Shown here: positions 1-6,560 of the stretch, one piece after another
Layout: each line of letters starts with the position of its first letter
Position numbering within the stretch: position 1 is the first letter of the stretch
Notes under the pieces: generated by a model
What the model was told of the DNA's origin: nothing
Databases searched by the model: none
What the model saw: the letters and a program-made list of their open reading frames with translations, nothing else
Source of the DNA: Acidobacteriota bacterium
GTDB lineage: Bacteria; Acidobacteriota; Terriglobia; Terriglobales; SCQP01
NCBI GenBank assembly: GCA_021823305.1
Contig: JAKAOE010000031.1
Span: forward strand, 1-10,170
DNA: 10,170 bases
Direction: 5' to 3'
Made by a program: the position numbers and the translations under genes

Positions 1-139
1 CGGCGCGGAGCTGGGACGGCCGCAGCGCCCGTGCGCGCTGCATCGCCTGACGAAGCTGGCCCACGTTCTCTTAGATGCGCCGGAGGAGGGTTTCGCTTAC
101 AAAAACCGCAAAATGGAAACGGCGATTACAATGCATGGA
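1..139. other. Leader region with no supported gene
   Basis: No gene can be supported here. One + strand frame runs from the left edge to a TGA at 48-50 and could be the last 15 codons of an upstream gene, but it is too short and too Arg-rich to recognise. The frame used by the acylphosphatase is also open back to the window edge, so an N-terminal extension cannot be strictly excluded. Base composition turns noticeably more A-rich from about 98 to 135, which fits an intergenic promoter region better than coding sequence. Confidence 0.4.
127..132 (+). promoter_or_regulatory. Possible -10 box (TACAAT) for the acylphosphatase gene
   Basis: TACAAT matches the bacterial -10 consensus at five of six positions. 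It ends exactly 7 bases before the ATG at 140, so transcription could begin at or next to the start codon, giving a leaderless message. No convincing -35 box lies 16-18 bases upstream. No Shine-Dalgarno sequence precedes the ATG at 140, which fits leaderless initiation. This is an inference from spacing only. Confidence 0.3.
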
Positions 140-418
140 ATGACCGTCGCGGCACGCTTCGAGGTCTACGGAAGAGTGCAAGGCGTGGGGTATCGGGCGT
201 TTGTGCTGAGTTTGGCCCGGCCGTTGCGGCTGCAGGGATGGGTGCGCAACCGGCCGGATGGGGCGGTGGAAGTGGCGGCGCTGGGCTTGGCCGCGAATAT
301 GGAACAACTGCACCACCGGCTGTGTGCCGGCCCGCCGGGGGCGCGGGTGACGCGGGTCGAGCGGCGGGAATGGGAAACGCCGCCGGCGCCCGGCGCCGGC
401 TTTGTGATTCTGGACTGA
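140..418 (+). CDS. acyP: Acylphosphatase
   Basis: Small cytoplasmic hydrolase that splits the carboxyl-phosphate bond of acyl phosphates. Read from the ATG at 140 it has 92 residues, normal for the family. The signature GRVQGVGYR is present, and its final Arg is the expected phosphate-binding catalytic residue. The second signature follows as GWVRNRPDG, with the catalytic Asn. The 3' end encodes GFVILD, a typical last strand. Alternative in-frame ATGs lie at 113 and 131. I prefer 140 because it gives the usual short lead before the first strand and because a possible -10 box overlaps the other two. None has a good ribosome binding site. apt follows after 19 bases on the same strand, so the two may be co-transcribed. 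The physiological substrate is unknown, as for most bacterial acylphosphatases. Confidence 0.92.
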   Translation: MTVAARFEVYGRVQGVGYRAFVLSLARPLRLQGWVRNRPDGAVEVAALGLAANMEQLHHRLCAGPPGARVTRVERREWETPPAPGAGFVILD

Positions 419-437
419 AGAAAGGCGAACACATCCG

Positions 438-983
438 ATGGCCACATCCATGGCAGGTATGGGCAACGAGCTCAAGGCGTTTATCCGCGAGGTGCCGGAT
501 TATCCCAAGCCGGGCATCCTGTTCTACGACATCACCACGCTGCTGAAGCAGCCGCGGCCGTTTGCGCGCACGGTGGATTTGCTGGCGGCGCATTATGCCG
601 GGCGCAACATCGAACTGGTGGCGGGCATTGAGGCGCGCGGCTTCATCTTCGGGCCGGCGCTGGCCTACCGGCTGGGGGCGGGGTTTGTGCCCATCCGCAA
701 GCCGCGCAAACTGCCGGCGCCGACGGCGGCGATCGAGTACAGCCTGGAGTACGGCACCGACACGCTGGAGATTCATCGTGACGCGGTGCATCCGGGCCAG
801 CGCGTGCTCATCGTGGACGACCTGATCGCCACCGGGGGCACGGCGGCGGCCAGCGCCCGGCTGGTGGAAGAGCTGGGGGGGAAAGTCGAGGGCCTGGCGT
901 TCATCGTGGAGCTGACCTTCCTGCCAGGGCGCCGGCAGTTGCCCGGCTACGACGTGATGTCGCTGCTGCAGTACGACAAATGA
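438..983 (+). CDS. apt: Adenine phosphoribosyltransferase
   Basis: Purine salvage enzyme that joins adenine and PRPP to give AMP and pyrophosphate in the cytoplasm. The 181-residue product opens with the hallmark [13 protein letters not shown] (residues 21-33). It carries the [12 protein letters not shown] segment near residue 65, the basic loop RKPRKLP near residue 87, and the PRPP-binding motif [13 protein letters not shown] at 123-135 with its two consecutive Asp. Length is typical. The start at 438 has only a weak AAAGG about 12 bases upstream. In-frame ATGs at 450 and 459 are possible but have no better site. The TGA stop overlaps the ATG of the next gene (ATGA at 980-983), so the two are probably translationally coupled. 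guaB, another purine gene, lies 4 kb downstream but in a separate unit. Confidence 0.97.
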   Translation: MATSMAGMGNELKAFIREVPDYPKPGILFYDITTLLKQPRPFARTVDLLAAHYAGRNIELVAGIEARGFIFGPALAYRLGAGFVPIRKPRKLPAPTAAIEYSLEYGTDTLEIHRDAVHPGQRVLIVDDLIATGGTAAASARLVEELGGKVEGLAFIVELTFLPGRRQLPGYDVMSLLQYDK

Positions 984-1705
984 GCGCGCGGGTACTGGCC
1001 GGACCGCACGCGGTGGAAGAGGCGCTGCACGCGGGCGCGCCGCTGCGCTACGTGGCGATGGAGCGCGGGCGGCGCGACCACCGCACGCGCGAGCTGGCGG
1101 CGACGGCGCGGGCGGCGGGGGTCGAGGTGCGCTGGGAAACGGTCACGGCACTGGACCGGTTGGCGGGCGGGCTGCGCCACCAGGGGGTGGTGGCGGTCGC
1201 GGAGGCCAAGCCCACGCTGGCGCTGGAGGACCTGCTGCAGGACGCGCCACGGCGACTGCTGTTGGCCGCCGACGGGATTGAGGATCCACAGAACCTGGGA
1301 GCACTGCTGCGCGCGGCGGGCGGCGCGGGCGTGGACGGGCTGTTGCTGCCCTCGCGCCGGGCGGCGGGGCTGAGCGCAACGGTGGAGCGCGTGTCGGCGG
1401 GCGCACTGGAGCACGTGCGGGTGGCGCGGGTGGGCAATCTGGCGCAGGCGCTGGAGCGCTGCCGCGAGGCCGGCTGGTGGATCATCGGACTGGACGCGGC
1501 TGGACCGGCGGCGCTCTGGCAGTTCGACTTGCGGCCGGCGACGGTACTGGTGGTGGGCGGCGAAGGGCGCGGGCTGCACGCGCTGATCCGGGCGAAATGC
1601 GATGCGCTGGTGCGCATTCCGCTGGCGCCGGGGGTGGCCTCGCTGAACGCGGCGATGGCCGCCGCGATCGCCTTGTTCGAAGCGGTCCGCCAACGCCAGG
1701 CCTGA
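980..1705 (+). CDS. rlmB: 23S rRNA 2'-O-ribose methyltransferase, RlmB/TrmH (SPOUT) family
   Basis: SAM-dependent RNA 2'-O-methyltransferase, most likely acting on 23S rRNA. The 241 residues show an N-terminal substrate-binding domain (about 1-80, beginning [12 protein letters not shown]) and a C-terminal knotted SpoU domain. Motif 1 is [12 protein letters not shown] at 102-113, with the conserved Asn and the Arg expected to be catalytic. Motif 2 is VGGEGRGL at 192-199. Motif 3 is [10 protein letters not shown] at 221-230. In motif 3 the usual SLNVSVA pattern reads SLNAAMA, so a commonly conserved Ser is Ala. The start overlaps the apt stop and has no ribosome site of its own, pointing to translational coupling. 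Family assignment is firm. The exact target nucleotide (Gm2251 equivalent or another) cannot be told from sequence alone. Confidence 0.93.
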   Translation: MSARVLAGPHAVEEALHAGAPLRYVAMERGRRDHRTRELAATARAAGVEVRWETVTALDRLAGGLRHQGVVAVAEAKPTLALEDLLQDAPRRLLLAADGIEDPQNLGALLRAAGGAGVDGLLLPSRRAAGLSATVERVSAGALEHVRVARVGNLAQALERCREAGWWIIGLDAAGPAALWQFDLRPATVLVVGGEGRGLHALIRAKCDALVRIPLAPGVASLNAAMAAAIALFEAVRQRQA

Positions 1706-1723
1706 ACCGCCCGGGGAGCGGTT
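1705..1723 (+). terminator. Weak hairpin after rlmB
   Basis: AACCGC (1705-1710) and GCGGTT (1718-1723) form a perfect 6-bp stem around a 7-base loop, directly after the rlmB stop codon. Only three T residues follow, so this is at best a weak intrinsic terminator. It may instead be chance in GC-rich DNA. Confidence 0.25.
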
Positions 1724-1752
1724 TGGCACCGTGGCGGGTTTTGCATCAAACT
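1723..1752 (+). promoter_or_regulatory. Possible promoter for the egtB-egtD-dps unit
   Basis: TTGGCA (1723-1728) resembles a -35 box. CAAACT (1747-1752) lies 18 bases further on and ends 7 bases before the egtB ATG at 1760. The -10 match is poor (three of six positions), so the call is weak. It is listed because the gap is more AT-rich than its surroundings, because egtB has no Shine-Dalgarno sequence, and because the 7-base spacing matches that seen before the acylphosphatase and ubiD genes. Confidence 0.2.
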
Positions 1753-1759
1753 GTTAGCT

Positions 1760-2974
1760 ATGCCGGAGGCGACGGCGCGGTGGAAAGCGGCGCAGGCGGC
1801 CAGCGACCAGCTCTGGCAGGTGGTGCGGCCGACAGCGCTGGAAGAGCGCCCGGTGCCGGAGCGACATCGGCTGATCTTCTATTTCGGCCACCTCGAGGCC
1901 TTCGACTGGAACCTGCTCGCGCCGGCGCTGGACCTGAAGCCGTTCCGGCCGGCGTGGGACAAGCTCTTCGCCTTCGGCATTGATCCGGTGGACGGCCAAC
2001 TGCCCAGCGAGCCGGCCAGCGCGTGGCCGGAAGGCGACGAGGTGCGCGCCTATAACCACGAGATACGGCAGCGGCTGGCCGCAGCCTTGGCGCAGCGCGG
2101 CGTGGCGGCGGGCGAGCTGGCGCAACGGCTGAACGTGGCGATGGAGCATCGCTGGATGCACGCCGAGACGCTTTGCTACCTGCTGCACAACCTGGGGTAT
2201 GAGCACAAGCGCCGGGGGCCGGCGCCACCCAACGGCGGGCGCAAGCAGCCACCGGCGGAGCCGGTGGCCGTGCCGGCGGGCGAGGTGACGCTGGGACAGC
2301 CCGACCGCAGTGTCTTCGGCTGGGATAATGAATTCGCGGCGCAGCGGGTGCGAGTAGAGGGGTTTGCCGCCGACCGGCACAAGGTCACCAACCGCGAGTA
2401 CTTGGCGTTTGTCGAAGCCGGTGCGGCGCCGCCGCACTTCTGGCGGCGGACCGGAAACGGCTGGCGCTACCGCGGCATGTTCGCCGAGGTGCCGCTGCCG
2501 CTCGACCATCCGGTGTACGTGACGCAGGCTGAGGCCAGCGCCTACGCCGGCTGGCGCGGGCGGCGGCTACCGACCGAGGCGGAATGGCACCGGCTGGCGT
2601 TCGGCACGCCGGAGGGCCGCGAGCGCAGCTATCCCTGGGGCGAAACCGCGCCGGCGCGGATGGACGGCAACTTCGATTTCCGGAGCTGGGATCCGGCGCC
2701 AGTGGACCACCACCCGGAGACCGCGAGCGCCTGGGGCGCCGAAGACCTGATGGGCAACGGCTGGGAGTGGACGGCGACGCCGTTCGCGCCCTTTCCCGGC
2801 TTCACGCCGTTCCCCTTCTATCCCGGCTACTCCGCCGACTTCTTCGACGGCCGCCACTTCGTGCTCAAGGGGGGATCGGCGCGCACCGCCGCCTGCCTGC
2901 TGCGGCGTAGCTTCCGCAACTGGTTCCAGCCGCACTATCCCTACCTGTACGCCGGCTTCCGCTGCGTCTCCTGA
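1760..2974 (+). CDS. egtB: EgtB-like non-haem iron sulfoxide synthase (DinB_2 plus FGE-sulfatase domains)
   Basis: Likely uses iron and O2 to join a thiol to trimethylhistidine (hercynine), the C-S bond-forming step toward ergothioneine. The 404 residues split into an N-terminal DinB-like bundle (about 10-150) and a C-terminal formylglycine-generating-enzyme-like domain (about 168-404). Candidate iron ligands are His44 in FGHLEAF and His130/His134 in the HxxxHxE motif HRWMHAE. The C-terminal domain shows VTNREYLAFVEAG, RLPTEAEWHRLA, YPWGE, GNGWEWTATPF, VLKGGSA and FRNW...AGFRC in the usual order. The canonical NWD-x4-R that contacts gamma-glutamylcysteine in mycobacterial EgtB reads NWFQPHY here, so Asp and Arg are replaced by Phe and Tyr and the thiol donor may differ. 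egtD follows after 8 bases. No egtA, egtC or egtE is in the window. The start has no ribosome site. Confidence 0.85.
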   Translation: MPEATARWKAAQAASDQLWQVVRPTALEERPVPERHRLIFYFGHLEAFDWNLLAPALDLKPFRPAWDKLFAFGIDPVDGQLPSEPASAWPEGDEVRAYNHEIRQRLAAALAQRGVAAGELAQRLNVAMEHRWMHAETLCYLLHNLGYEHKRRGPAPPNGGRKQPPAEPVAVPAGEVTLGQPDRSVFGWDNEFAAQRVRVEGFAADRHKVTNREYLAFVEAGAAPPHFWRRTGNGWRYRGMFAEVPLPLDHPVYVTQAEASAYAGWRGRRLPTEAEWHRLAFGTPEGRERSYPWGETAPARMDGNFDFRSWDPAPVDHHPETASAWGAEDLMGNGWEWTATPFAPFPGFTPFPFYPGYSADFFDGRHFVLKGGSARTAACLLRRSFRNWFQPHYPYLYAGFRCVS

Positions 2975-2982
2975 TCGCCACC

Positions 2983-3966
2983 ATGGCCCACGCACCGCTG
3001 CTCGCCGCGCCCGCATTCACGCCGCTGGCGCAGGAGGCGCGCGCCGGCCTGGCGGGCGGCGGGCAAAAGTCGCTGCCTTGCAAGTATCTCTATGACGAGG
3101 CCGGCACGCTGCTGTTCGAGGCGATCTGCGCCTTACCCGAGTACGGGCTCAGCCACGCCGACCAGCGCCTGCTGCAGGCACACGCGGCCGAGATCGCCGC
3201 GGGCTGTGGGCCGCGCACCGCGGTGGTGGAGTTGGGCAGCGGCAGCGCGCGCAAGACGCGGCCGTTGCTGGAGGCGCTGGCGGCGCGCCAGGCGACGGTC
3301 TACATACCGATCGAGATCTCGCCGCAGGCGATCGAGCACAGCCGGCGCGGGCTCGAAGGCATCACCGGACTGCAGTTCCGGCCGCTGGAAGCCGAATATC
3401 GGGAGGGGCTGGCGGCGGTGGCGGAACTCCGGCGCGCCGGCCGGCTGGGGGCGGAGCGGCTGCTGGTGCTGTTTTTGGGCAGCACGCTGGGCAACTTCGC
3501 GCCGCCGCAGGCGACGGAGTTCCTGCGCAGCCTGCGGCGCGATCTGCGGCCCGGCGACCGCATGCTGCTGGGCGTGGATCTGGCCAAGCCGGCGCGCCAG
3601 TTGCGCCTGGCTTACGACGATCCGGCCGGGGTCACCGCCGCCTTCAACCTCAACCTGCTGGCGCGGCTCAACCGTGAAATGGGCACCGATTTCAACCTGC
3701 GCCAGTGGCGGCACCAGGTGAAGTGCGACCGGCGCGGACGCTGGGTCGAGATGCACCTGCGCGCGCGCCGCGCGCAAACCGTGCGCGTGCCCGGCCTGCC
3801 GCGGCCGGTGAGCTTCCGGCGGGGTGAGACCATCTGGACCGAAAGCTCGCACAAATTCGCCCGCAAGGCGATCGCACCGCTGCTCGCCGGCGCCGGCTTC
3901 CGCCCGCTGCGCCAGTGGGCGGACACGCTGTGGCCGTTCGCCGAAACCCTGGCCCAGGCGGAATGA
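2983..3966 (+). CDS. egtD: L-histidine N-alpha-methyltransferase, EgtD family
   Basis: SAM-dependent enzyme that trimethylates the alpha-amino group of histidine to hercynine, the first step of ergothioneine synthesis. The 327-residue length is typical. Visible landmarks are KYLYDEAGTLLFEAI (34-48), LPEYGLSHAD (51-60), the SAM-binding ELGSGSARKT (83-92), IEISPQAIEHS near 110, FLGSTLGNF (165-172), AFNLNLLARLNREMG near 220 and IWTESSHKF (284-292). By position, Tyr37, Tyr54, Asn171, Glu287 and Ser289 correspond to the histidine-binding residues of mycobacterial EgtD, so histidine is the likely substrate. The usual LPEYYPTR reads LPEYGLSH, marking a divergent branch. It lies 8 bases after egtB with no Shine-Dalgarno sequence, so translation is probably coupled. 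Its TGA overlaps the ATG of a five-codon frame leading into dps. Confidence 0.92.
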   Translation: MAHAPLLAAPAFTPLAQEARAGLAGGGQKSLPCKYLYDEAGTLLFEAICALPEYGLSHADQRLLQAHAAEIAAGCGPRTAVVELGSGSARKTRPLLEALAARQATVYIPIEISPQAIEHSRRGLEGITGLQFRPLEAEYREGLAAVAELRRAGRLGAERLLVLFLGSTLGNFAPPQATEFLRSLRRDLRPGDRMLLGVDLAKPARQLRLAYDDPAGVTAAFNLNLLARLNREMGTDFNLRQWRHQVKCDRRGRWVEMHLRARRAQTVRVPGLPRPVSFRRGETIWTESSHKFARKAIAPLLAGAGFRPLRQWADTLWPFAETLAQAE

Positions 3967-3980
3967 GGAGAACACAATGA
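3963..3980 (+). other. Five-codon minicistron between egtD and dps (Met-Arg-Arg-Thr-Gln)
   Basis: An ATG at 3963 overlaps the egtD stop (ATGA). It reads five codons, including AGG and AGA, and stops at a TGA that overlaps the ATG at 3977 (again ATGA). The AGG AGA pair is also the Shine-Dalgarno sequence of the ATG at 3977, so the frame may be a by-product of packing signals. It could also relay ribosomes from egtD to dps. Translation is not shown. Confidence 0.25.
3965..3970 (+). promoter_or_regulatory. Ribosome binding site for the upstream dps start
   Basis: GAGGAG ends 6 bases before the ATG at 3977, a near-ideal arrangement. It is one of the few strong Shine-Dalgarno sequences in the window. 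Confidence 0.6.
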
Positions 3981-4522
3981 AACCGAGGAGGATACAGGCC
4001 ATGCCCAATCCGCGAGCCGCGCAGCGGCGCAACGCCCCGCTGTTGACCCATAGCGACCTGCCCGCCGACGCGGTGAAAGAAATCGGCGGCGGACTCAACG
4101 CCCTGCTGGCGGACGTCTTCGCCCTTTATCTCAAATCCAAGAACTTCCATTGGCACATGAGCGGGCCGCACTTCCGCGACTATCACCTGCTGCTGGACGA
4201 GCAGGCGGAGCAGATTTTCGCCATGACCGACCCGCTGGCGGAGCGGGTGCGGAAGCTCGGCGGGCTGACGCTGCGCTCCATCGGCCATATCGCGCGGCTG
4301 CAACGCGTGACCGACAACGACGCCGAATACGTCGCCCCGCAGGATATGCTGGCCGAATTGCGCGAGGACAACCGCGCTTTGGTGGTACGCATGCGGGCGG
4401 CGCACGAGCTCTGCGCCGAGGCCGGCGACGTAGCCACCGCCAGCCTGCTGGAGACTTGGATAGACGAGGCCCAACGGCGCGTTTGGTTCCTATTCGAGAC
4501 CGGGCGGGCGAACCGGGAGTAG
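3977..4522 (+). CDS. dps: Dps-family ferritin-like DNA-protection protein
   Basis: Dps proteins form 12-subunit shells that oxidise Fe(II) with peroxide, store the iron and often bind DNA, protecting cells in stress and stationary phase. The 181 residues contain the full inter-subunit ferroxidase set: His58 and His70 in HWHMSGPHFRDYH, Asp74, then Asp85 and Glu89 in TDPLAERVRKLGG. These match E. coli His51, His63, Asp67, Asp78 and Glu82. The N-terminal tail is basic (MKPRRIQAMPNPRAAQRR), as in DNA-binding Dps. Two starts are plausible: 3977 (GAGGAG 6 bases upstream) and 4001 (GAGGAGGA 8 bases upstream, 173 residues). The codons between them include AGG AGG ATA, unlike the rest of the gene, which favours 4001 as at least one real start. 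The gene lies 10 bases after egtD, in a likely oxidative-stress operon. Confidence 0.95.
   Translation: MKPRRIQAMPNPRAAQRRNAPLLTHSDLPADAVKEIGGGLNALLADVFALYLKSKNFHWHMSGPHFRDYHLLLDEQAEQIFAMTDPLAERVRKLGGLTLRSIGHIARLQRVTDNDAEYVAPQDMLAELREDNRALVVRMRAAHELCAEAGDVATASLLETWIDEAQRRVWFLFETGRANRE
3985..3992 (+). promoter_or_regulatory. Second ribosome binding site within dps
   Basis: GAGGAGGA ends 8 bases before the in-frame ATG at 4001. It falls inside the reading frame that begins at 3977, where it encodes two consecutive AGG Arg codons. It could drive a form of Dps that is 8 residues shorter. Confidence 0.5.
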
Positions 4523-4529
4523 GCACGGC

Positions 4530-4882
4530 CGGATCCGCACTCACATCGCGGCGGCGGTGTTGGGGCTTTCGGCGCTGATGCTGGCGCTGCCGGCGGCTTT
4601 GATACGGTGCGCTACCTGGGAGCGGCCTATCTGGTCTGGCTGGGCATCCAGGCATGGCGCCACGCCGCTTGTGCCCGCGGGCCGATGGCCTTGCAGATAC
4701 TGCTGCTGGGACTGATCTTCGACCTCAACGGCACGGTGGTGAACGTTGGCTATGCCGTAGCCGCAGGTTGGCTGGGAGTCCGGCTCAAGGCACGGTCGGG
4801 CTCGACCCGCTGGCTGAACCGGGCCATGGGCGGGCTGTTTGTGGCTTTGGGACTGTCGCTGGCGTTCGCCGACCGCCGCTAG
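4530..4882 (+). pseudogene. Remnant of a LysE/RhtB-family exporter
   Basis: The intact family exports amino acids and related compounds through about six membrane helices over some 200 residues. Only parts survive. The first piece, read in the frame of 4530-4598, is THIAAAVLGLSALMLALPAA. A one-base shift at the TTT run (4598-4600) then leads into FDTVRYLGAAYLVWLG and on to the TAG at 4880. A fourth T would restore one frame. The N-terminal helix, with its usual proline-rich TPGP-type motif, is missing: the homologous part begins about 20 bases after the dps stop. The segment that normally holds the NPK motif between RHAACARG and PMALQILLLG is also absent, suggesting an internal deletion. The C-terminal part (RWLNRAMGGLFVALGLSLAF) is recognisable. 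A 91-residue product from the GTG at 4607 is conceivable, but it has no ribosome site. Confidence 0.7.
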
Positions 4883-4912
4883 GGACCCGCCGGCACACTC
4901 GCCCACGGCCGA

Positions 4913-4937
4913 ATGGGTAAAATGGAACCTTACCCAT
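4913..4937 (+). promoter_or_regulatory. Inverted repeat overlapping a possible guaB -10 box
   Basis: ATGGGTAA (4913-4920) and TTACCCAT (4930-4937) form a perfect 8-bp inverted repeat with a 9-base spacer. A related direct copy, TTACCAT, follows at 4944-4950, overlapping the guaB ATG. TAAAAT (4918-4923) lies inside the left arm and could be a -10 box, putting transcription start near 4930. No good -35 box is visible. The layout suits an operator for a dimeric repressor, but a short mRNA hairpin is an alternative. Confidence 0.4.
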
Positions 4938-4948
4938 ACCCCCTTACC

Positions 4949-6454
4949 ATGCTTGAGCACCCCATCCGTGAAGCGCTGACGTTCGACGACGTCCTCCTGT
5001 TGCCCGCGTATTCCGAAATTCTTCCGGCGGAAGTCACGACTGTGACGCGCCTGAGCCGTAAGATCACGCTCAACATCCCGATCCTGGCCGCCGCCATGGA
5101 CACCGTAACCGAGGCCCGGCTGGCGATTTCACTGGCGCAGCAGGGCGGCCTCGGCGTCATCCACCGCAATCTCAGCATCGCCGACCAGGCCGACGAAGTC
5201 GACAAGGTGAAGCGGTCGGAGAGCGGCATGATCGTGGATCCCGTCACCATGGCGCCGGAGCAGAAGATCGCCGACGCGTTGGAGATGATGCGGAAGTACA
5301 AGATCTCGGGCCTGCCGGTGACTCGCAACGGCAAGCTGGTCGGCATTCTGACCAACCGCGACCTGCGCTTCGAGACCCGCACCGACATCCCAATCAGCGA
5401 GGTGATGACGAAGGAATATCTGATCACCGTGCCGGTGGGAACAACGCTGGAAGAGGCGGAGGCGATCCTGCACCGGCATCGCGTGGAAAAGCTGCTGGTC
5501 GTGGACGCCAACTACATGCTGAAGGGATTGATCACGGTCAAGGACATCCAGAAAAAGCTGAAGTATCCGCAGGCGGCCAAGGACGAGCAGGGACGGCTGC
5601 GGGTGGCGGCGGCGGTGGGCGCCACCGGCGATTTCCTGGAGCGGGCGCAGGAGCTGGCGCTGAAGAAAGTGGACACGATCGCGGTGGACACGGCGCATGG
5701 GCACTCCAAACGCGTGCTGGAAGCGGTGCGCAAAATCAAGGCGGCGCTGCCGCAGATGGACGTGATCGCCGGCAACGTGGCGACCTACGAGGGCGCGAAG
5801 GACCTGATCGAAGCCGGCGCGGATGCGATCAAGGTGGGCATCGGGCCGGGCTCGATCTGCACCACGCGCGTGGTCACCGGCGCCGGCGTGCCGCAGATCA
5901 GCGCCATCAGCGACGTGGTGCGCGCCAGCCGGGAAGGCGGCGACATCCCGGTCATCGCCGACGGCGGCATCAAATACTCGGGCGACGTCAGCAAGGCGAT
6001 AGCCGCCGGCGCCAGTTCGGTGATGATCGGCAGCCTGTTTGCGGGCACGCACGAGAGTCCGGGCGAGATCATCCTTTACCAGGGCCGGTCGTTCAAGAGC
6101 TATCGCGGCATGGGTTCGCTGGCGGCGATGGAGGCGGGCTCGGCCGAGCGCTATGGACAATCGCTGAGCGAGGAACCCGAGAGCGGCCACGGCGAGGGCG
6201 GGCGCAGCGGCAAGCTGGTGCCGGAAGGGATCGAGGGGCGGGTGCCGTACAAGGGGCCGCTGGCGGCGATGGTGCATCAACTCGTCGGCGGGCTGCGCTC
6301 CGGCATGGGCTATTGCGGCTGCGCTACCATCGCCGACTTCCAGCGCCGGGCGCGCTTCATCCGGATCTCCAACGCCGGGCTGCGCGAAAGCCACGTGCAC
6401 GACGTGATCATCACGCAGGAAGCGCCGAACTATCGGCGCGAGAATTTCGACTAG
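4949..6454 (+). CDS. guaB: IMP dehydrogenase
   Basis: Oxidises IMP to XMP with NAD+, the committed step of GMP synthesis. Read from 4949 it has 501 residues, a normal bacterial length. The barrel opens with [15 protein letters not shown]. Two CBS repeats are inserted at about 95-205 ([18 protein letters not shown] and [16 protein letters not shown]). The catalytic loop [11 protein letters not shown] places the nucleophilic Cys at 304. [18 protein letters not shown], the MGSLAAM phosphate site and the flap [13 protein letters not shown] follow, then SGMGYCGC near 451. An in-frame ATG at 4913 would add 12 residues ([12 protein letters not shown]) unlike family N-termini, and it lies in the inverted repeat and possible promoter, so 4949 is preferred. 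Neither start has a Shine-Dalgarno sequence. The gene seems to stand alone, with 106 bases to the next gene. Confidence 0.97.
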   Translation: MLEHPIREALTFDDVLLLPAYSEILPAEVTTVTRLSRKITLNIPILAAAMDTVTEARLAISLAQQGGLGVIHRNLSIADQADEVDKVKRSESGMIVDPVTMAPEQKIADALEMMRKYKISGLPVTRNGKLVGILTNRDLRFETRTDIPISEVMTKEYLITVPVGTTLEEAEAILHRHRVEKLLVVDANYMLKGLITVKDIQKKLKYPQAAKDEQGRLRVAAAVGATGDFLERAQELALKKVDTIAVDTAHGHSKRVLEAVRKIKAALPQMDVIAGNVATYEGAKDLIEAGADAIKVGIGPGSICTTRVVTGAGVPQISAISDVVRASREGGDIPVIADGGIKYSGDVSKAIAAGASSVMIGSLFAGTHESPGEIILYQGRSFKSYRGMGSLAAMEAGSAERYGQSLSEEPESGHGEGGRSGKLVPEGIEGRVPYKGPLAAMVHQLVGGLRSGMGYCGCATIADFQRRARFIRISNAGLRESHVHDVIITQEAPNYRRENFD

Positions 6455-6560
6455 CGCAAGCTTTGGCGGATCGGCCGGCCCAACCATGGGCACGGCTACC
6501 GATGGCGGAGGAACCCAGCGGCGAACAACTAAGCCGCTCCGATCCGGCACCTGAATCAGG
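6455..6560. other. Gap between guaB and the acyltransferase gene
   Basis: No clear terminator or promoter is visible in this gap. CGGATCGG (6467-6474) and CCGATCCG (6539-6546) are reverse complements 64 bases apart, which may be chance in GC-rich DNA. An ATG at 6502 opens a frame different from that of the following gene. Confidence 0.3.

Noticed and set aside
71-791. Long minus-strand frames opposite the acylphosphatase and apt genes
   Set aside because: They are Arg/Pro-rich antisense shadows typical of GC-rich DNA, have no recognisable domain, and lie opposite well-supported genes.
1760-2974. A true formylglycine-generating enzyme (sulfatase activator)
   Set aside because: The N-terminal DinB-like domain with HxxxHxE and the adjacent egtD favour an EgtB-type enzyme, and no sulfatase gene is nearby.
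2977-2986. GCCACCATGG around the egtD start, identical to the eukaryotic Kozak consensus
   Set aside because: The gene lies in a bacterial operon, 8 bases after egtB. The match is chance in GC-rich sequence and does not suggest eukaryotic origin.
4913-4948. Longer guaB product starting at the ATG at 4913
   Set aside because: The extra 12 residues do not match IMP dehydrogenase N-termini, and the segment is occupied by the inverted repeat and a possible -10 box.
6467-6546. CGGATCGG and CCGATCCG as inverted repeats flanking a mobile element
   Set aside because: Only 8 bases match, the 64 bases between them hold no gene, and there are no flanking direct repeats. Chance is likely at this GC content.
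5129-6550. A 473-codon minus-strand frame opposite guaB
   Set aside because: Its composition (Arg, His, Ala, Asp-rich) is that of a complementary-strand shadow of the guaB codons, with no known motif.
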